Assembly: GCA_036378375.1 (NCBI GenBank)
Contig: DASUWQ010000318.1
Span: forward strand, 1 to 10,908
Origin: JAFAVN01 sp036378375
GTDB taxonomy: Bacteria; Verrucomicrobiota; Verrucomicrobiia; Chthoniobacterales; JAFAMB01
DNA: 10,908 nt
Reading direction: 5' to 3'
Below are positions 1-7,304 of this stretch, piece by piece. The notes under the pieces are model-generated. The model made no database searches. It saw only the letters and a list, made by a program, of their open reading frames with translations, and had not been told where the DNA came from. The translations under genes and the position numbers were made by a program. Position 1 is the stretch's first letter. Each line of letters opens with the position of its first letter.

Positions 1-3000
1 TCCGCGTGTTAATCCTTCCCGACTTTGGCGGGCGTATTCACGCGATCCAGGATAAAACCAATCACGACTACGATATCGTTTATCATCAAAAGGTGATTAA
101 GCCGGCGCTGGTTGGCCTGACCGGTCCGTGGATATCCGGAGGCATCGAATTTAATTGGCCGCAGCATCATCGGCCCGGGACCTTCATGCCGGTTGATTGG
201 ACGATTGAACGCGGCGATGACGGTTCAGCCACGGCCTGGATGTCTGAACACGACCCGTTGGGCCGTCTTAAAGGGATGCACGGGTTACGACTAACGCCCG
301 AATCCGCTTTGGTTGAGCTGCGGGTGCGGTTGTTTAACCGAACACCTTATTTGCAAACATTTCTCTGGTGGGCGAATGCAGCGGTCAAGACCCATGAAGA
401 TTATCGGAGCTTCTTCCCCCCGGATGTGCACTCGGTCGCGGATCACGCCAAGCGTGCGATCACTTCGTTCCCGATCGCTTCGGGCCAGTATTACGGTATC
501 GATTATGACCGGCGGCCGGGCGCGAATAATCTAACTTCGTACAAAGATATCCCGGTTCCCACGAGTTACATGGTGGTGGATTCTGCGTATGGATTCTTCG
601 GCGGGTTCGACTACCAAGCCAACGGCGGGTTCGTTTACGTGGCGGACCCATTGATTGCACCTGGTAAGAAGCAATGGACTTGGGGTCACGCCCCGTTTGG
701 TCGCGCCTGGGATCGCGAGCTCTGCGACGACGGCGCGCCGTACCTGGAATTGATGGGCGGAGTTTACACGGATAACCAACCTGACTTCAGCTACCTGCAT
801 CCATACGAGACGAAGACTTTCTCGCAATTCTGGTGGCCTATCCAAGGAATCGGTCCGGTGGTGAACGCTAATTGCGACGCAGCCATCCGGTTCGGCTCGG
901 TCGGGAATAATGTCTGGGAGATCGGCTTAGCGGCACCCCGCAGGATTGAGAATGGGCATCTCCTAATCGAAGACACCGCCGGCTCAAACAAAGAGCTGGC
1001 TGCATTGGATCTTGAGCCGGGCCAATACTGGCGGGTCGAATTTACGCCTCCGTCAGGGACTAAGGTTCACCGCGTCAAGCTGGTCGAGCAAAACGGACGG
1101 GAACTCTTGAGTTATAAACCGGAAGTGGGACATCCACCGGCTTCATTGCCGGAGCCCGCCAAAGAACCAAAGAGCCCCAGGGAAATCTCCTCCAATGATC
1201 AGTTATTCCTCGTCGGAGAACACTTGGAGCAATACCGCCACCCGACGCGCGATCCCGAGCCATACTGGCAAGAGGCCGTGAAACGGGATCCAGGCGACTA
1301 TCGAAGCCGGATTGCGCTGGCTCGAAGATGTATCGCCCGGTTTGAGTTCCAAGAGGCAGTGAACCATCTGTCACCGGCAGTCGATCGGTTGAGCGAGCGG
1401 CATCCGAATCCGATCACGGGAGAAGCGCATTATTACTTGGGCCTTGCTCTACGTTTCTTGAGCGAGGATAACCTGGCCGAAAAAGCTTTCGGCAAAGCCA
1501 GTTGGGATGGAGCCTGGTTCTCAGCGTCTAAGTACGAACTTGCACTCTTGGCTTGCCGGCGCCGCGATTTCGTCAGGGCTCTGGATCATCTCCAAGCCGG
1601 GGGACCGGAGATTCTGCAGAATAATCTGGCAGCGGTGCTGCTGGCGATCTGTTCCGAAATCTGTCCCGGCACGAAGAACGGCCAAGCGGATGAGAAAAAC
1701 TCGGACAACATTCTGAAGGAAATCCTTCTCCGGGATCCACTAGATCATTGGGCAAATTACGAAAACACTAGACGAGAACGGAACTTTTCGACCTTTCTCC
1801 GGCAATGCCGCAACGATGCGCAGACCATTCTGGACCTCGCGTTCAACTACCTTGAGGCGGGACTGTATCAAAGAGCCAGCGAACTGCTAGAGCTGCACAA
1901 GGCTTCGCCCGTGCCCGAATCGGTAACACCAAACCCTGGGGTTAAGACCCTAATGGTGGATTTCCTGCTTGCCTGGCTCTATGGCCGGCTTGAGCAGCCT
2001 GAATTGTCGACTGCCTGTTTAAAGCGTGCCCAAGAAGTCAGTCCACATTTTCTCTTCCCGTCTCGTGCACACGAGGCCCAGATTTTAGAATGGGCAATCA
2101 CACAACCCGGGTCCAGACGCAACGCGGCTTATGGCTTGGGCAACCTCTACTATGACCGGCGGCGGCACGCGGACGCGATTAAGACCTGGGAGTTGGGTGT
2201 ACAAGACGACCCTCTCTTTGCGCCATTGCACCGCAACCTGGGCCTGGCTTACTGGAATCAACAGAGTGATCCCCAAAAAGCCCGCCAAGCCTACGAACGC
2301 GCGGTCGAGCTTGCTCCAAGCGATGCCCGGCTCGCTTACGAATATGACCAGTTACGCCGGAAACTAAATGATGCTCCCGGTACTCGACTCGTTGCTTTGA
2401 AGAAGAACTTGGGACTCGTTCTAAGTCGAGACAACTTTTGCGTCGAATATCTTTCCTTACTGAATCTCCAAGAACAGTACGAACGGGCCTTAGAACTACT
2501 GACAACTCGGCGCTTTCATCCGTGGGAAGGAGGCGAAGGAAAAGTACTCGCACAATATCGCATCGCGCAGATTGGAATCGGAAGGAAAGAGCTAGAAAGT
2601 GGAAACCCGGTGGCAGCGCTAGAACATTTCAACGCAGCTAGTCAGCCGCCGCCTAACCTGGGTGAAGAGTTCCATTATCTGCAGGCGCGGTCAGATCTTA
2701 ACTACTGGAAAGGTAAGGCTCTGCAGATGCTCGGCCACGGGGAAGAAGCGGAAGCCGCCTATAAAGCCAGTGCCAATGAAGCTCAAGATTTTAACGAGAT
2801 GGCGGTAACTTCTTATTCAGCCTTCACCTACTATCGCGGTCTCTCGCTTAGAGCCTTAGGACGCGAATTCGAAGCTGACCAGTTGTTTGCCAACCTTCGC
2901 GAACGTGGCCGGCAGCTCCAACAGCTTCCGGGAACAATCGACTATTTTGCCACTTCGCTCCCCAATATGCTGGTTTTCGAAGAGGACCTGACCCAACGAA

Positions 3001-3146
3001 ACCGCTTGGACGGGCAGTTCCTTGAAGGCTTGGCGTTGCTCGCACTGGGAGATTCGGCCTCCGCGAGAAAACTTTTTGCTCAAGTCCTACAGTCAGATGC
3101 CTCTCACTACCCAGCCACAGACCAACTTCGTTCGCCCATCCAATAA
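1..3146 (+). CDS. DUF5107 domain / tetratricopeptide-repeat protein, 5' end outside window
   Basis: The frame is open from the left edge. The first possible start, GTG at 6, lies inside a conserved domain strand (VLILPDFGGRIH), so the true start is upstream. Counting from that GTG, residues 1-290 match the DUF5107 pattern: GGRIH near 8, WISGGIEFNWPQHH at 42-55, and ELMGGVYTDNQPDF at 248-261 followed by a Pro-x-Glu-Thr strand. The last block resembles the end of galactose-mutarotase folds, where the aligned Glu (here E248) is the catalytic base. Residues 300-375 form a second beta-rich segment. From about 415 to the end the protein is helical with TPR-like repeats (around 415-560, 700-785 and 890-950). 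Its biochemical function is unknown; a sugar-related or scaffold role is inferred from the araFGH genes 42 bases downstream. Whether it has a signal peptide cannot be seen. The family assignment is from recalled motifs. Confidence 0.88.
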   Translation, partial: RVLILPDFGGRIHAIQDKTNHDYDIVYHQKVIKPALVGLTGPWISGGIEFNWPQHHRPGTFMPVDWTIERGDDGSATAWMSEHDPLGRLKGMHGLRLTPESALVELRVRLFNRTPYLQTFLWWANAAVKTHEDYRSFFPPDVHSVADHAKRAITSFPIASGQYYGIDYDRRPGANNLTSYKDIPVPTSYMVVDSAYGFFGGFDYQANGGFVYVADPLIAPGKKQWTWGHAPFGRAWDRELCDDGAPYLELMGGVYTDNQPDFSYLHPYETKTFSQFWWPIQGIGPVVNANCDAAIRFGSVGNNVWEIGLAAPRRIENGHLLIEDTAGSNKELAALDLEPGQYWRVEFTPPSGTKVHRVKLVEQNGRELLSYKPEVGHPPASLPEPAKEPKSPREISSNDQLFLVGEHLEQYRHPTRDPEPYWQEAVKRDPGDYRSRIALARRCIARFEFQEAVNHLSPAVDRLSERHPNPITGEAHYYLGLALRFLSEDNLAEKAFGKASWDGAWFSASKYELALLACRRRDFVRALDHLQAGGPEILQNNLAAVLLAICSEICPGTKNGQADEKNSDNILKEILLRDPLDHWANYENTRRERNFSTFLRQCRNDAQTILDLAFNYLEAGLYQRASELLELHKASPVPESVTPNPGVKTLMVDFLLAWLYGRLEQPELSTACLKRAQEVSPHFLFPSRAHEAQILEWAITQPGSRRNAAYGLGNLYYDRRRHADAIKTWELGVQDDPLFAPLHRNLGLAYWNQQSDPQKARQAYERAVELAPSDARLAYEYDQLRRKLNDAPGTRLVALKKNLGLVLSRDNFCVEYLSLLNLQEQYERALELLTTRRFHPWEGGEGKVLAQYRIAQIGIGRKELESGNPVAALEHFNAASQPPPNLGEEFHYLQARSDLNYWKGKALQMLGHGEEAEAAYKASANEAQDFNEMAVTSYSAFTYYRGLSLRALGREFEADQLFANLRERGRQLQQLPGTIDYFATSLPNMLVFEEDLTQRNRLDGQFLEGLALLALGDSASARKLFAQVLQSDASHYPATDQLRSPIQ

Positions 3147-3188
3147 TTGCGATTTCCCTGTTACCCCCACCCCCAAATACCAAACATC

Positions 3189-4187
3189 ATGAAGAAACTG
3201 AACCTTGTTCATCTCCTCAAATACTGCTCCCTCATCGGTGCAGGATTTCTATCCTTCCAAACGATAGTTCACGCAGAAGACGTTAAAATCGGGTTTGTTG
3301 TGAAACAACCGGAAGAGCCCTGGTTCCAGGACGAATGGCGCTTCGCCGAACAAGCCGCGAAAGAAAAGAACTTCACGGTGGTCAAGATCGGTGCGGAAAA
3401 CGGGGAGAAAGTAATGAGCGCAATCGATAACCTGGCTTCGCAACAAGCTCAAGGATTCATCATTTGTGTGCCGGACGTGAAGCTGGGTCCAGCCGTGGTG
3501 GCGAAAGCCACGGCTGATCATCTGAAACTGATGACCGTCGATGATCAGTTAGTGGATGGCAAAGGGAACCCGATCTCGACGGTGCCGCACATGGGGATTT
3601 CGGCCCACGAGATCGGAAAACAAGTTGGCCAAGCCATCGTCGACGAGATAAAGAAACGCGGTTGGGACATGAAGGATGTCGGCGCCATTCGAGTCACGTA
3701 CGAGCAATTGCCGACCGCTCATGATCGCGTAACCGGCGCAACCGAGGTCCTATTAGCGGCTGGGTTCCCGCAAGCGAACATTATTGATGCACCTCAAGCT
3801 AAAACCGATACGGAGAATGCATTCAATGCCGCGAACATCGCTTTAACCAAAAATCCGCGTTTCCAGAAGTGGGTCTCTTTTGGACTAAACGACGAGGCGG
3901 TACTCGGCGCAGTCCGCGCCGCTGAAGGCAGAGGTCTTGGTGCTGACAAAATGATCGGGGTCGGGATCGGAGGCGCCCAATCGGCCATTAACGAATTCAA
4001 TAAACCAAATCCCACCGGCTTTTTTGGCACCGTCTTGATCAGCCCCAAGCGTCACGGATACGAGACCTCGACTCTGATGTATAACTGGATCACTCAGAAC
4101 CAAGAACCGCCAAAAATAACACTGACCAGCGGGAAACTGATGAACCGGGAAAACCTGAAAGAAATCCGCCAAGAGTTCGGCCTGTAG
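3189..4187 (+). CDS. araF: AraF-like periplasmic L-arabinose-binding protein of an ABC importer
   Basis: This is a solute-binding protein that captures a pentose in the periplasm and delivers it to AraGH. The ATG at 3189 is preferred over an upstream in-frame alternative start at 3147, because it opens a typical Sec signal peptide (MKK, hydrophobic core, cleavage VHA|ED after residue 29). No good Shine-Dalgarno is visible; the leader is C- and A-rich. The mature part (303 residues; E. coli AraF 306) aligns with E. coli AraF without gaps through at least residue 235. Ligand contacts Lys10, Glu14, Trp16, Phe17, Cys64, Asp89, Asp90, Arg151 and Asn205 are all kept. Met108 is Ile, Met204 is Leu, Asn232 is Gly and Asp235 is Gln, so specificity may differ. 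The gene lies 42 bases after the DUF5107/TPR gene and 212 bases before araG. The E. coli comparison is from memory. Confidence 0.94.
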   Translation: MKKLNLVHLLKYCSLIGAGFLSFQTIVHAEDVKIGFVVKQPEEPWFQDEWRFAEQAAKEKNFTVVKIGAENGEKVMSAIDNLASQQAQGFIICVPDVKLGPAVVAKATADHLKLMTVDDQLVDGKGNPISTVPHMGISAHEIGKQVGQAIVDEIKKRGWDMKDVGAIRVTYEQLPTAHDRVTGATEVLLAAGFPQANIIDAPQAKTDTENAFNAANIALTKNPRFQKWVSFGLNDEAVLGAVRAAEGRGLGADKMIGVGIGGAQSAINEFNKPNPTGFFGTVLISPKRHGYETSTLMYNWITQNQEPPKITLTSGKLMNRENLKEIRQEFGL

Positions 4188-4200
4188 TCTAAAATGATTC

Positions 4201-4380
4201 CACCACAGAGACACAGAGGTCACGGAGGCATGATCCGCAGATTACACAGATTCCGCAGATTTCGTTTTAAGGTTCGGCGGTAGGTATTTTAGAAACGAAA
4301 ACCGTGTGCTGTTGATCGCGTATCTAACGCCTCGGTAGTATTCGTTATGAAATCGTAATCTGCGTAATCTGCGGATCTAA
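4201..4380. repeat. Palindromic intergenic repeat element between araF and araG
   Basis: The araF-araG gap holds a composite repeat. At 4201-4230 is the CACAGAG-type motif, which reads His-His-Arg-Asp-Thr-Glu-Val-Thr-Glu-Ala before a stop. At 4232-4252 and 4357-4377 are inverted arms matching at 20 of 21 positions, built on CCGCAGATTA, and a third partial copy (TCCGCAGATT) starts at 4252. An inner pair, TTTCGTTT at 4260-4267 and AAACGAAA at 4293-4300, adds a second stem. Such CACAGAG and CCGCAGATTA strings are, from recall, common dispersed intergenic repeats in Verrucomicrobiota and related genomes. In the operon mRNA the element could fold into a long hairpin that protects the upstream araF message, as REP hairpins do after malE. 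This role is inferred from position only. Confidence 0.8.
4312..4341 (+). promoter_or_regulatory. Possible weak internal promoter before araG
   Basis: TTGATC at 4312-4317 and TAGTAT at 4336-4341 are separated by 18 bases, each matching four of six positions of the sigma-70 consensus. The site lies inside the loop of the intergenic palindrome and about 60 bases before the araG start. A chance match of this quality is likely, so this is only a candidate for separate transcription of araGH. Confidence 0.18.
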
Positions 4381-4399
4381 AATCTCCGTTTTTGGTAAG

Positions 4400-5902
4400 A
4401 TGCCTGCTTCCCTTCAATTAAACGAAATCAGTAAGCGCTTCCCGGGAGTGCGTGCGCTCGATCGAGTTACGTTTTCGGCGGAACCGGGGAGCGTACACGC
4501 CCTGATCGGTGAGAACGGTGCGGGGAAATCTACCTTATTAAAGATTCTCGGCGGTATCTATCAGTCGGACAGTGGCAGCCTGATCGTCGACGGAACGGAA
4601 CGTCAGTTTGTCTCAGCAGCTAGTTCAATCGCGGCCGGTATCGCCATCATTCATCAGGAATTGCATTACGTCCCGAATTTGACCATCGCCGAGAACCTTT
4701 TGCTGGGCCATCTACCGAATCATTACGGTTACTTTCGCAGACGCGACGCCATTCGGACGGCGGACGGGCATCTACGGAGAATGGGTGTGGAACTGAATCC
4801 GCGCGCTAAGCTTAAAACATTATCCATCGCTGAACGACAGATGGTGGAGATTTGCAAAGCGCTTATCCGAGAAGCTCAAATTATCGCTTTGGACGAACCG
4901 ACTAGCAGTCTTTCCCACCATGAAACAGAGATCTTGTTTCGATTGGTTAAAGATCTGCGCAGACAAGGGAAAATCCTAATCTATGTCTCTCACCGTCTGG
5001 ATGAAATTTTTGAACTGTGCGACGCCTGTACCGTTCTCCGGGACGGCCACACCGTAGCCACTCATGGAACGCTCGCCGGAATTAGCCGCGCTCAGTTAGT
5101 GGAAGAGATGGTTGGCCGCAAAATCGACGATATTTACAACTATCGTCCCCGTTCGCTGGGTTCTGCTCGGCTGGAAGTTACTGGAGTAATTGGTAAACAG
5201 GTGACCAGGCCGGCGACTTTTTCTGTCCGCACAGGTGAAGTCGTCGGATTTTTTGGCCTGGTTGGTTCAGGACGTAGCGAGCTCATGCATTTGATTTTCG
5301 GCGCTGCTCAGACGCGCTCCGGTTCAGTAAAGATTGACGGACAACCCATCCGTATTGGCCACCCGATTGACGCAATTCGCCGGGGCATAGCCTTCTGTCC
5401 GGAAGACCGTAAAGAGAGCGGCATCATCCCGATCCGGTCCGTGAGTGAAAACATCAATTTGACCGCCCGCCAGAGGGCAGGGTTGCGCGGCTTTTTTATC
5501 GATTTCTCTCGCGAATTCAGTGTGGCCGACCGTTTCATTCAGCGGTTGGGCATCAAGACTCCAAACCGGCGCCAAAAGATCCGGTTTCTCTCGGGCGGTA
5601 ACCAGCAAAAAGTGATCTTGGCCAGATGGCTTAACCTGACCGACGTGCGAGTCGTGATTATGGATGAACCGACCCGTGGAATCGATGTTGGGGCAAAACA
5701 TGAAATCTATAATCTCATCTTTGAACTGGCTGAGCGCGGCTGCGCGGTGATCGTGGTATCGAGTGAATTACCCGAGTTGATTGGGATCGCCGACCGAATG
5801 CTGGTTATGCGGGACGGAGCGATAACCGCCGAGATTGCCCGACAAGATTTCTCCGAGCATCATGTGCTCAGTCTGGCGCTGCCTGATGAACAGGCGGCCT
5901 GA
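4400..5902 (+). CDS. araG: AraG-like sugar ABC transporter ATP-binding protein (two ATPase domains)
   Basis: This is the cytoplasmic energising subunit of the AraFGH importer, 500 residues, the usual length for this double-ABC family. The first domain has Walker A GENGAGKST at 37-45, a Q-loop Gln at 86 (IIHQELH), Walker B IIALDEP at 161-167 with Glu166, and the H-loop His at 198. Its signature, LSIAERQ, is degenerate, as is usual in sugar ABC ATPases. The second domain has the family's altered Walker A (GLVGSGRS, Arg in place of Lys, at 286-293), an intact LSGGNQQK signature at 398-405, and Walker B VVIMDEPTRG at 418-427; Ser replaces the H-loop His. The sequence follows E. coli AraG closely (PEDRK..GIIP, EPTRGIDVGAKHEIYN), better than RbsA, MglA or XylG as recalled. 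No clear Shine-Dalgarno lies at a normal distance. araH starts 8 bases after the stop. Confidence 0.94.
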   Translation: MPASLQLNEISKRFPGVRALDRVTFSAEPGSVHALIGENGAGKSTLLKILGGIYQSDSGSLIVDGTERQFVSAASSIAAGIAIIHQELHYVPNLTIAENLLLGHLPNHYGYFRRRDAIRTADGHLRRMGVELNPRAKLKTLSIAERQMVEICKALIREAQIIALDEPTSSLSHHETEILFRLVKDLRRQGKILIYVSHRLDEIFELCDACTVLRDGHTVATHGTLAGISRAQLVEEMVGRKIDDIYNYRPRSLGSARLEVTGVIGKQVTRPATFSVRTGEVVGFFGLVGSGRSELMHLIFGAAQTRSGSVKIDGQPIRIGHPIDAIRRGIAFCPEDRKESGIIPIRSVSENINLTARQRAGLRGFFIDFSREFSVADRFIQRLGIKTPNRRQKIRFLSGGNQQKVILARWLNLTDVRVVIMDEPTRGIDVGAKHEIYNLIFELAERGCAVIVVSSELPELIGIADRMLVMRDGAITAEIARQDFSEHHVLSLALPDEQAA

Positions 5903-5910
5903 AACTCATT

Positions 5911-6909
5911 GTGAAAACCGATACCAGCTCAGGGCCTAAAGTTGCTTCTCCGCCCCCGCACTCTGATTCCTCGTGGCGACAGGTTTTGGCCGTTCTGCTG
6001 GAATACAACCTCGTTGTCATATTCCTCGTCATCTTTGTCGCCCTGGCATTTTGCGTTCGTTACTTTTTCACCGTCCAAAACATGTTGGGCCTGGCGCTGT
6101 CGGTGTCGCAGATTGGGATGGTTGCCTGCACGATGATGTTCTGTTTAGCGTCACGAGATTTCGATCTCTCGGTGGGATCGATTGTGGCGTTCGCGGGCGT
6201 GCTGAGCGCCATGGTCATCAATGTCACCGACAATTTATGGGCAGGAGTAGCCGCGGCTCTATTATGCGGAGCGATGATCGGCTTCGTGAACGGCGTTATC
6301 ATCGCTTATCTTCGTATCAACGCGCTGATCACTACCTTGGCTACCATGGAGATGGTGAGAGGCTTGGCGTTTATTGCGTCCCACGGTCAAGCGGTAGGCG
6401 TGAGCAACGCGGACTTTATCTATTTCGCCGGTAGTTCTTTCCTCGGGATATCGATGCCGATCTGGATGACACTAGCCTGCTTTATTGTTTTTGGGTTTTT
6501 GTTGAACTCGACGGTGTACGGACGAAACACGCTGGCCATTGGCGGCAATCCGGAAGCAGCACGTTTAGCCGGAATTCACGTGGAACGAATGCGGGTTGTC
6601 ATCTTTCTCGTGCAAGGAATTATTGCCGGATTGGCGGGCGTTATTTTGGCCTCACGGATTACGAGCGGACAACCGAACTCTGCGCAAGGATTCGAACTGA
6701 ACGTCATTTCCGCCTGTGTACTTGGCGGCGTTTCGCTAAAAGGCGGCAGCGCCGCGATATCCGGCGTGATCGTCGGCGTGTTCATCCTGGGTACCGCCGA
6801 AAATGTGATGAACCTGCTAAATATTGACGCCTTTTATCAATACCTGGTGCGGGGAGCGATTTTGCTGGCCGCCGTCGTGGTCGACCAACAACGAACGCGA
6901 GGTGAATGA
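5911..6909 (+). CDS. araH: AraH-like sugar ABC transporter permease
   Basis: This is the inner-membrane channel subunit of the arabinose-type importer, 332 residues. Residues 1-25 are polar and cytoplasmic; about nine or ten hydrophobic segments follow (roughly 31-53, 60-80, 90-105, 109-133, 138-158, 182-200, 228-248, 263-297 and 308-325). The loop GGNPEAARLAGIHVERMR at 211-228 is the ATPase-contact segment of this permease family (BPD_transp_2). The C-terminal ENVMNLLNIDAFYQYLVRG at 297-315 closely resembles the end of E. coli AraH (from memory). The start is GTG at 5911, 8 bases after the araG stop, which is consistent with co-translation; no strong ribosome-binding site is visible. It is the last transporter gene, and a nested inverted-repeat region follows its stop. 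Confidence 0.92.
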   Translation: MKTDTSSGPKVASPPPHSDSSWRQVLAVLLEYNLVVIFLVIFVALAFCVRYFFTVQNMLGLALSVSQIGMVACTMMFCLASRDFDLSVGSIVAFAGVLSAMVINVTDNLWAGVAAALLCGAMIGFVNGVIIAYLRINALITTLATMEMVRGLAFIASHGQAVGVSNADFIYFAGSSFLGISMPIWMTLACFIVFGFLLNSTVYGRNTLAIGGNPEAARLAGIHVERMRVVIFLVQGIIAGLAGVILASRITSGQPNSAQGFELNVISACVLGGVSLKGGSAAISGVIVGVFILGTAENVMNLLNIDAFYQYLVRGAILLAAVVVDQQRTRGE

Positions 6910-6937
6910 GGGGGGCGGTGACTCGCCTGAAGCGATA

Positions 6938-7221
6938 CGCTGGAGGGGAGCCGCTTTCGCCTATGGTAATTTGATCGCACGGTGTTCGAAGCCCAGCGTT
7001 GGCCTAAGGTTGCTGGTGAGGCAAACAGGCGGCTCCCGAGAACGTCTGCTGGTGTGGCAGCAGGACGGCTTGAATCGATCGAGGAAGCGGCGCCACAATG
7101 ACAATTCGCGCCGTGGGACGTTCGCGGGAGCCGCCGGTTAAGCAGCGGTTCGGTAATACGACACTCACTTGCGCGATTGGGTCAGGTTACGGGCGGCGCT
7201 CAAAGCGGCTCCCCTCCAGCG
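6938..7221. repeat. Nested inverted repeats with a 9-base core present four times
   Basis: The 395 bases between araH and the MutS remnant hold no convincing gene but two nested inverted repeats. The outer arms, 6938-6957 and 7202-7221, are perfectly complementary over 20 bases. The inner arms, 7028-7046 and 7117-7135, match at 18 of 19 positions. All four arms contain the core GGGAGCCGC or its complement (6946-6954, 7029-7037, 7126-7134, 7205-7213), alternating in orientation. The arms can therefore pair outer-outer and inner-inner, or left-left and right-right as two hairpins. A smaller stem (7089-7093 with 7108-7112) lies in the centre. I see no flanking target duplication and no T-run. 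It may be a palindromic transposon-like element, a REP-pair, or a structured RNA at the end of the operon transcript; the sequence alone cannot decide. Confidence 0.85.
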
Positions 7222-7304
7222 ACCATGAACTCAATTCGGACTGGAATCTGCTTGGTAGCCGAAGGCAACCCCGGCAGATTTGCCCGGCAACCGTCTAGGA
7301 CTTC

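Noticed and set aside
3147..3188. Alternative upstream start of araF adding 14 residues.
   Set aside because: The Met at 3189 begins the Lys-Lys-led signal peptide; the extra residues would disrupt it.
5256..5282. Arg in place of Lys in the second Walker A of AraG as a possible defect.
   Set aside because: This substitution is normal in the second domain of sugar-type double ATPases such as AraG and RbsA.
6938..7221. CRISPR array, suggested by four spaced repeats.
   Set aside because: The repeats alternate in orientation, share only a 9-base core, and have unequal 79-97 base spacing.
6824..7298. Open frames across the region after araH.
   Set aside because: One overlaps the end of araH in another frame, both run through the inverted repeats, and neither resembles a protein family.
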